A program made the translations under genes and the position numbers. A DNA stretch of 46,289 nucleotides from Marinitoga hydrogenitolerans DSM 16785 (lineage in GTDB: Bacteria > Thermotogota > Thermotogae > Petrotogales > Petrotogaceae): contig NZ_FQUI01000016.1 in assembly GCF_900129175.1 (NCBI RefSeq), positions 1-46,289 on the forward strand, in the 5' to 3' direction. This document shows, piece by piece, positions 42,459 to 46,289 of this stretch. The notes under the pieces were generated by a model. It made no database searches and was not told the origin of the DNA. It saw only the letters and a program-made list of their open reading frames with translations. The stretch's first letter is position 1, and each line of letters opens with the position of its first letter.

Positions 42459-44438
42459 ATGAAGAGTTTAAAAACACAAATGATTTGGCTTATTATTGTA
42501 ATTTCATTATTGCCTATGATTATTTTTACGGCAATTAGTACTTATCAGAACTATAATAAAGCATTTATCAACATTAAAGGTCGTATTGAATCTTCAACAA
42601 AAAGCAGAGCTGAAAATTTGAAAACACATTTTAAGCCTATTTTTGATATGGCAAATATGTTATCTGAAGATGCAAATGTGAAAGGTTCTTATAGTAATAA
42701 ATATAATGAAAGGACATGGATGCTCAAAAATTTTGACAATATAATAAAACATTATAAGAATTATAGTGCATTATATTTAGGATTAAAGGATAAAACGATG
42801 TTAATGAAACCTGATGCCGAACTACCTTCAGGATATGATCCAACACAAAGACCATGGTATAAGGCAGCAATGGGAAAGTCGGGTGAAGTGGTTGTTTCCG
42901 AACCTTATGCTGATGCTTCAAGTGGAGATATTTTAATCACTGTATCTAAGACAGTCAAAGATGAATCGGGACAAATTATAGGAGTTTTAGGAATTGACTT
43001 ATCTATTAAAAATTTAGTTGAGGCATTTTTAGGAGATCAATTGTTTGAAGAAGAAACACCATATATAATTAACGAAAAAGGTATAACATTAATTCATGAA
43101 GATCCTGAAAAATGGGGAATAGACGTAAGTGCAATGGAATTCTTCACAAAAGCAACAGAATCTTTTGGTACAATCGAGTATACATATAATAATGTTATTA
43201 AGCTTGCATTTTATTATAAGATACCTGAGTTAGGTTGGACAGTTTATGATGCAATACCAAAATCGGTAATTCAAAACCAAGTATGGAACCAAACATATAT
43301 TTATTTAGGTGTATTTGGGATAATAATAATAGCATTTGTTATAGGTATAATGTTTGTTAATAATGTTGTTGTCAAACCAATTTTAATAATGTCTGAAGAT
43401 ATGAAGAAAGTTGGAGAAGGTGAATTAAGCGTTGTTGTGAAAGTTGATTCAAAAAATGAATTAGGAGAATTAGCAAAAATAATGAACAAAACTATTACTT
43501 CTTTAAGAATATTGGTAGAAAAGGTGAAAAAATCATCGGAAATGTTAATTGAAACATCTGAAGATGTAGCGAATTCTATAGAAAAGAATGTCAAATTAAA
43601 TGAAAGCATATATTCTGAAATAGATGAAATTAATGCAAAGGTGCAAGATGCATCATCATCATTAGAAGAAACAACAGCAGGAGTAGAAGAAATAGCAGCA
43701 GCAGCACAAAGCGTTTCAAGATCCACCCAAGAAGTTATGGAAAGTTCATCTGAAGTATTAGGATTAGCTAAAAATGGAGCAAAAAATATAGAAGAAGTAA
43801 AAGAAAAGATCAATAATGTAAATGAAAAAGCCAAGGAAAATGCTAAAACAGTAAAAACTTTAGCAAATGAAACAGCAAATATTCAGGAAATAGTAGATAC
43901 AATTAATTCCATAACAGAACAAACTAATTTATTAGCATTAAATGCTGCAATAGAAGCAGCAAGAGCTGGAGAGGCTGGTAAAGGGTTCGCTGTAGTTGCA
44001 GATGAAATAAGAAAACTTGCTGAAGAAAGTAAAAAAGCTACAGAAGAAATAGCAGTAATTTTGGGAAAAATACAAGAAAGTGCAAAAGAAGTTGATGTTG
44101 AAACAGAAAATGTTGTTACAAGTATAACAGAAACGAATAAAATGGTATTTGAAATTGCTGAACAATTTGAAGGAATTACAGGTAAAATAGAACAGATCTC
44201 AATGATGATAGATAATACAGCAGCATCTGCAGAAGAACAAACAGCTTCAACAGAAGAGATAGCAGCAGCAGTTGATACAGCAAATAAATCAGTATTAAGT
44301 GTTTCTGAAGATGTAGCTAATTTTAAAGGTGAAATATTGGAACAAAAAGAAGATTTCAATAAAGTAGCAGTAGCAGCAAAAGAATTATCAAATTTAAGTG
44401 AAGAATTAGAAAGTTTAATAAAACAATTTAAAATATAA
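42459..44438 (+). CDS. Methyl-accepting chemotaxis protein with dCache domain
   Basis: A 659-residue chemoreceptor. It has membrane helix 1 (about 8-28), a periplasmic dCache sensor (about 30-275), helix 2 (about 278-302), HAMP (about 303-355), and a long coiled coil with the hairpin tip [27 protein letters not shown]. In the sensor, Tyr126, Arg131, Trp133 and Tyr134 ([10 protein letters not shown]) with Asp180 match the spacing of the amino-acid-binding dCache motif, so an amino acid ligand is likely. There is no C-terminal CheR pentapeptide. Single gene with its own strong promoter, followed by repeated terminators. Confidence 0.95.
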   Translation: MKSLKTQMIWLIIVISLLPMIIFTAISTYQNYNKAFINIKGRIESSTKSRAENLKTHFKPIFDMANMLSEDANVKGSYSNKYNERTWMLKNFDNIIKHYKNYSALYLGLKDKTMLMKPDAELPSGYDPTQRPWYKAAMGKSGEVVVSEPYADASSGDILITVSKTVKDESGQIIGVLGIDLSIKNLVEAFLGDQLFEEETPYIINEKGITLIHEDPEKWGIDVSAMEFFTKATESFGTIEYTYNNVIKLAFYYKIPELGWTVYDAIPKSVIQNQVWNQTYIYLGVFGIIIIAFVIGIMFVNNVVVKPILIMSEDMKKVGEGELSVVVKVDSKNELGELAKIMNKTITSLRILVEKVKKSSEMLIETSEDVANSIEKNVKLNESIYSEIDEINAKVQDASSSLEETTAGVEEIAAAAQSVSRSTQEVMESSSEVLGLAKNGAKNIEEVKEKINNVNEKAKENAKTVKTLANETANIQEIVDTINSITEQTNLLALNAAIEAARAGEAGKGFAVVADEIRKLAEESKKATEEIAVILGKIQESAKEVDVETENVVTSITETNKMVFEIAEQFEGITGKIEQISMMIDNTAASAEEQTASTEEIAAAVDTANKSVLSVSEDVANFKGEILEQKEDFNKVAVAAKELSNLSEELESLIKQFKI

Positions 44439-44447
44439 CATAACACA

Positions 44448-44470
44448 AAGAGGAGCGAAGCTCCTCTTTG
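44448..44470. terminator. Terminator hairpin, first of three tandem copies
   Basis: Arms AAAGAGGAGC (44448-44457) and GCTCCTCTTT (44461-44470) with loop GAA, ten bases after the chemoreceptor stop. Confidence 0.85.
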
Positions 44471-44511
44471 ATATAAAAATAGGAATAAATAAAAAAAGTA
44501 ATAAATAACAA

Positions 44512-44534
44512 AAGAGGAGCAAAGCTCCTCTTTG
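44512..44534. terminator. Terminator hairpin, second tandem copy
   Basis: Same ten-bp stem as the first copy; the loop is AAA instead of GAA. Confidence 0.8.
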
Positions 44535-44589
44535 ATATAAAAATAGGAATAAAATGAAAAAAGTAATAAATAATAAATAATAAATCATG

Positions 44590-44610
44590 AGGAGCGAAGC
44601 TCCTCTTTTG
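44590..44610. terminator. Terminator hairpin, third tandem copy
   Basis: Seven-bp stem GAGGAGC/GCTCCTC with loop GAA (44590-44606), followed on the plus strand by TTTT. On the minus strand it follows the HAD gene stop within five bases. Confidence 0.75.
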
Positions 44611-45291
44611 TTATATTATTAATTTTAATAATTCAGTATAATTCGCAACTTTCTTACAGTCTAATTCTGGATGTTTATTATAAGGATCATATAATATAAA
44701 ATCCATTCCAACATTTTTTGAACCCAGATAATCGGAATCTGGATTATCGCCAATATAAACAGAGTTTTTAATAGAAACATTAGATAATTTTGCAGCTTCA
44801 TAAAAGATTAAAGGATCAGGTTTTGGTTTCCCGACCTTTTCAGAAGTTAATATGAATTCAAAATATTTATCAAGGTTTAAAGCTTTACTTCTACCTTTTT
44901 GCACCTTTTCAACACCATTTGTAATGGCGGCCATCCGCTGCTTTTTTTCTTTTAGAATTTTCAATAAATTTTCAGCACCATCTAAAAAAAAGCCTAATTT
45001 AGATAGGTTTTCAAGATAAATATCAGAAACTTTGTTTAAATCAAATTTTGAATCTAATCCAATAGAACTAAAAAATTCTCTAAAACGTTCGACAATTATC
45101 ACTTCCTTGGGATATGTTCCATTAGAAAAAAGTTTCCACCATTTTTCATTAATGGGTTTATAAATTTCTATATATTCTTCTTTCACAGTAATTGAAAAAT
45201 GTTTTAGCGTATTAAAAAGGGCAACTTTTTCAGATTTTTCAAAATCGAGTAACGTGTGATCTAGATCAAAATATACAATTTCGTATTTCAT
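44611..45291 (-). CDS. HAD-family phosphatase, YjjG/YfnB-like (probable 5'-nucleotidase)
   Basis: A 226-residue haloacid dehalogenase hydrolase. Motif I is DLDHTLLDFEKSE with nucleophile Asp10 and Asp12, motif II is ITNG, motif III is SEKVGKPKPDP and motif IV is GDNPDSDYLGSKNVG. The C1 helical cap and the DFEKSE sequence match the YjjG/YfnB subfamily, which dephosphorylates pyrimidine and other nucleotides. It follows the methyltransferase by three bases. Confidence 0.9.
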   Translation of the reverse strand: MKYEIVYFDLDHTLLDFEKSEKVALFNTLKHFSITVKEEYIEIYKPINEKWWKLFSNGTYPKEVIIVERFREFFSSIGLDSKFDLNKVSDIYLENLSKLGFFLDGAENLLKILKEKKQRMAAITNGVEKVQKGRSKALNLDKYFEFILTSEKVGKPKPDPLIFYEAAKLSNVSIKNSVYIGDNPDSDYLGSKNVGMDFILYDPYNKHPELDCKKVANYTELLKLII

Positions 45292-45294
45292 ATT

Positions 45295-45888
45295 TTACTC
45301 CTTTCTTACAATAAAATAATAAAATGAATTTTTCAAATGGCCATATTCTAATAATTTAAAATTTGCAGACTGAATATAGTCTAAAGGTTTTCTAATCATT
45401 GAAGAACCTACTGTTGGATATGTTATTAATGTGGTTATATATAAAAAGAAATCTTTTAAAATATCTCCTGTTAAACCATGTTCTACAAAAATTCCTTTTC
45501 CACCATGTTTTAAAACATTTTTAACTGCGAGCATTGATTTGAAAGGATTTTTTACAGAACAAAAAACATCTATTGATAAAATAGTATCAAAGGTATTATC
45601 TTTAAAAGGCATATTCTCTACAGATGAATTTATAAATTCTAATTTCAAATCATTTCTTTTTTTAGCTTTTTCTTTGGCTATTTCTAACATTTTTATGCTT
45701 TTATCAATAAGAACAACATGTGAATTTTTAGGATAATATGATATATTATTTCCTGTACCAACAGCAAGATCAAGTGTATAACCTTCTATTTGAGGTACAA
45801 ATATTTTTCTGAATTCATTCATTGTAGTTTTTTCTAAAGAGCTTAGTAACTTATCATAATACTTTGCAATAAAGTCATATCTTGTCAT
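45295..45888 (-). CDS. Class I SAM-dependent methyltransferase
   Basis: A 197-residue UbiE-like methyltransferase: LDLAVGTGNNISYYP (SAM-binding motif I, near residue 40), the VLIDKSIKMLEIAKEKA acidic loop, ENMPFKDNTFDTILS and GGKGIFVEHG. Resemblance to small phospholipid N-methyltransferases and UbiE is general, and the substrate is unknown. GAAGGTGA precedes the ATG at 45888, and an extended -10 promoter lies at 45918. Confidence 0.87.
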   Translation of the reverse strand: MTRYDFIAKYYDKLLSSLEKTTMNEFRKIFVPQIEGYTLDLAVGTGNNISYYPKNSHVVLIDKSIKMLEIAKEKAKKRNDLKLEFINSSVENMPFKDNTFDTILSIDVFCSVKNPFKSMLAVKNVLKHGGKGIFVEHGLTGDILKDFFLYITTLITYPTVGSSMIRKPLDYIQSANFKLLEYGHLKNSFYYFIVRKE

Positions 45889-45917
45889 GGTTTCACCTTC
45901 GTTTTGTATTTAATATT

Positions 45918-45926
45918 ATTATACCA
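45918..45926 (-). promoter_or_regulatory. Extended -10 promoter of the methyltransferase/HAD operon
   Basis: Minus-strand TGGTATAAT about 30 bases before the methyltransferase start. Confidence 0.55.
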
Positions 45927-45933
45927 TATAAAA

Positions 45934-45942
45934 TGATATAAT
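45934..45942 (+). promoter_or_regulatory. Extended -10 element pointing at the IS110 3' region
   Basis: Plus-strand TGATATAAT without a convincing -35. It would transcribe the purine-rich non-coding stretch and run antisense into the transposase. Confidence 0.35.
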
Positions 45943-45949
45943 ATTCTAA

Positions 45950-46102
45950 AAGAATTATTTTCTTTAAAGATTTCCGGTAGGGAGTCAAATCAGTAAAAAA
46001 GAGCAAAAAGGAAATAATTAGCTATAAAAGAAGCTAATAGTTTGAGAATATTGAAATTCAAAAATAAAAGAAAATAAATAATAAAACAAAGATGAGAAAA
46101 AA
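45950..46102. mobile_element. Non-coding purine-rich 3' flank of an IS110-family element
   Basis: About 150 bases downstream of the transposase stop hold no gene. They contain the palindrome TCTTTAAAGA (45961-45970), a GC-containing TTTCCGGTAGGGAGTC, and a perfect seven-bp hairpin ATTAGCT/AGCTAAT (46017-46023 with 46032-46038). The element boundary is not defined by an obvious terminal repeat, which is normal for IS110. Confidence 0.4.
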
Positions 46103-46289
46103 TTATTTCATGGGAATATAAGGTACATTGTTTTTAAGTAAATAAAAAATAAGATTGACAAGTTTTCTACCGCTTAATACAAGAGCTCTCATATGACGAT
46201 GAGAATTAGATTCATTAAATTTTTTCCAGTAATATTCTTTGAAAATAGGATTATGATATCTAAGAGAATTAGCAGCTAAAATCAAATAA
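46103..46289 (-). CDS. IS110/IS1111-family transposase, C-terminal fragment at window edge
   Basis: The frame is open through the right edge, giving about 62 residues including AANSLRYHNPIFKEYYWKK, HRHMRALVLSGRKLVNLIF and LLKNNVPY. This is the C-terminal end of the Transposase_20 domain (N-P-x-x-K-x-Y-Y, then a conserved R-K-L). The rest of the gene lies outside the window, so it is not possible to say whether the element is intact. IS110 enzymes are DEDD recombinases guided by an RNA made from the element's non-coding end. Confidence 0.78.
   Translation of the reverse strand, partial: YLILAANSLRYHNPIFKEYYWKKFNESNSHRHMRALVLSGRKLVNLIFYLLKNNVPYIPMK

Larger units (their letters stand above)
44448..44610. 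repeat. Tandem repeat of about 64 bp carrying terminator hairpins
   Basis: Unit 1 (44448-44511) and unit 2 (from 44512) are nearly identical: hairpin, then GATATAAAAATAGGAATAAA, then an A-rich stretch with AAAAAGTAATAAATAA. A third hairpin with a shorter stem closes the array just before the convergent HAD gene. Confidence 0.85.

Noticed and set aside
43883-44446. Long minus-strand open frames opposite the chemoreceptor signalling domain
   Set aside because: Antisense shadows of the repetitive Ala/Glu-rich coiled coil; no start site or family match.
44448-44610. Regularly repeated palindromes suggesting a CRISPR array
   Set aside because: Only three copies, and the intervening sequence is itself repeated rather than unique; they are terminator hairpins.

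Overview
The window is a 46.3-kb, strongly AT-rich bacterial chromosome segment, gene-dense, with short gaps, many 1-8 bp gene overlaps and purine-rich ribosome binding sites. Gene content (maltose-type and Opp/Dpp ABC importers with signal-peptide binding proteins that lack a lipobox, a DUF151 bifunctional nuclease, a MIP18/SufT-like protein, A-type IleS, LysA, AnmK, a YitT-family protein) best fits the Thermotogota, most like Marinitoga/Petrotogales. This assignment is inference from gene content and base composition, not a database match.

Region 1 (1-11042, minus strand). After about 340 bases of edge sequence without a clear gene comes a ten-gene run transcribed from one promoter at about 11100: a GntR/HutC repressor, NagZ-type glucosaminidase, sugar-binding protein, two MalF/MalG-type permeases, a DacB-type D,D-carboxypeptidase, LysA, a YkuD-domain protein without a signal peptide, a class C beta-lactamase-like hydrolase (possible AmiE) and AnmK. 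Together these look like a self-contained peptidoglycan-fragment (muropeptide) scavenging operon. A 16-bp perfect palindrome just downstream of the -10 box is the likely repressor site. This is the most interesting system in the window.

Region 2 (11236-21829). A lone class II amidotransferase (+) is followed by a complete Opp/Dpp operon on the minus strand (OppA, hairpin, OppB, OppC, OppD, OppF). Next come a YtrB-like ABC ATPase, a permease and a small membrane protein led by a STAS protein, then lgt-cupin-tatD, and a tRNA-Gly(CCC) on the plus strand with an ideal promoter.

Region 3 (21830-29819, minus). ThiI, PlsC, DUF151 nuclease, polyprenyl synthase, a membrane-anchored alpha/beta-hydrolase-like protein that appears frameshifted into two ORFs, and a TPR/acidic-tail membrane protein; upstream of thiI is a YitT-family membrane protein.

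Region 4 (29923-36292, plus). Mut7-C protein (apparently leaderless), a large soluble multi-sensor histidine kinase, a single-domain response regulator and ileS, ending in a 16-bp-stem terminator shared with the convergent operon.

Region 5 (36339-40391, minus). rnhB, mazG, SurA-like foldase, MIP18/SufT-like, prmC and rubrerythrin, tightly packed. Region 6 (40541-44438, plus). Aminotransferase, class II aldolase, and a dCache chemoreceptor followed by three near-identical tandem terminator hairpins. Region 7 (44611-46289, minus). HAD phosphatase, SAM methyltransferase, and at the right edge the 3' end of an IS110-family transposase with a purine-rich non-coding tail.
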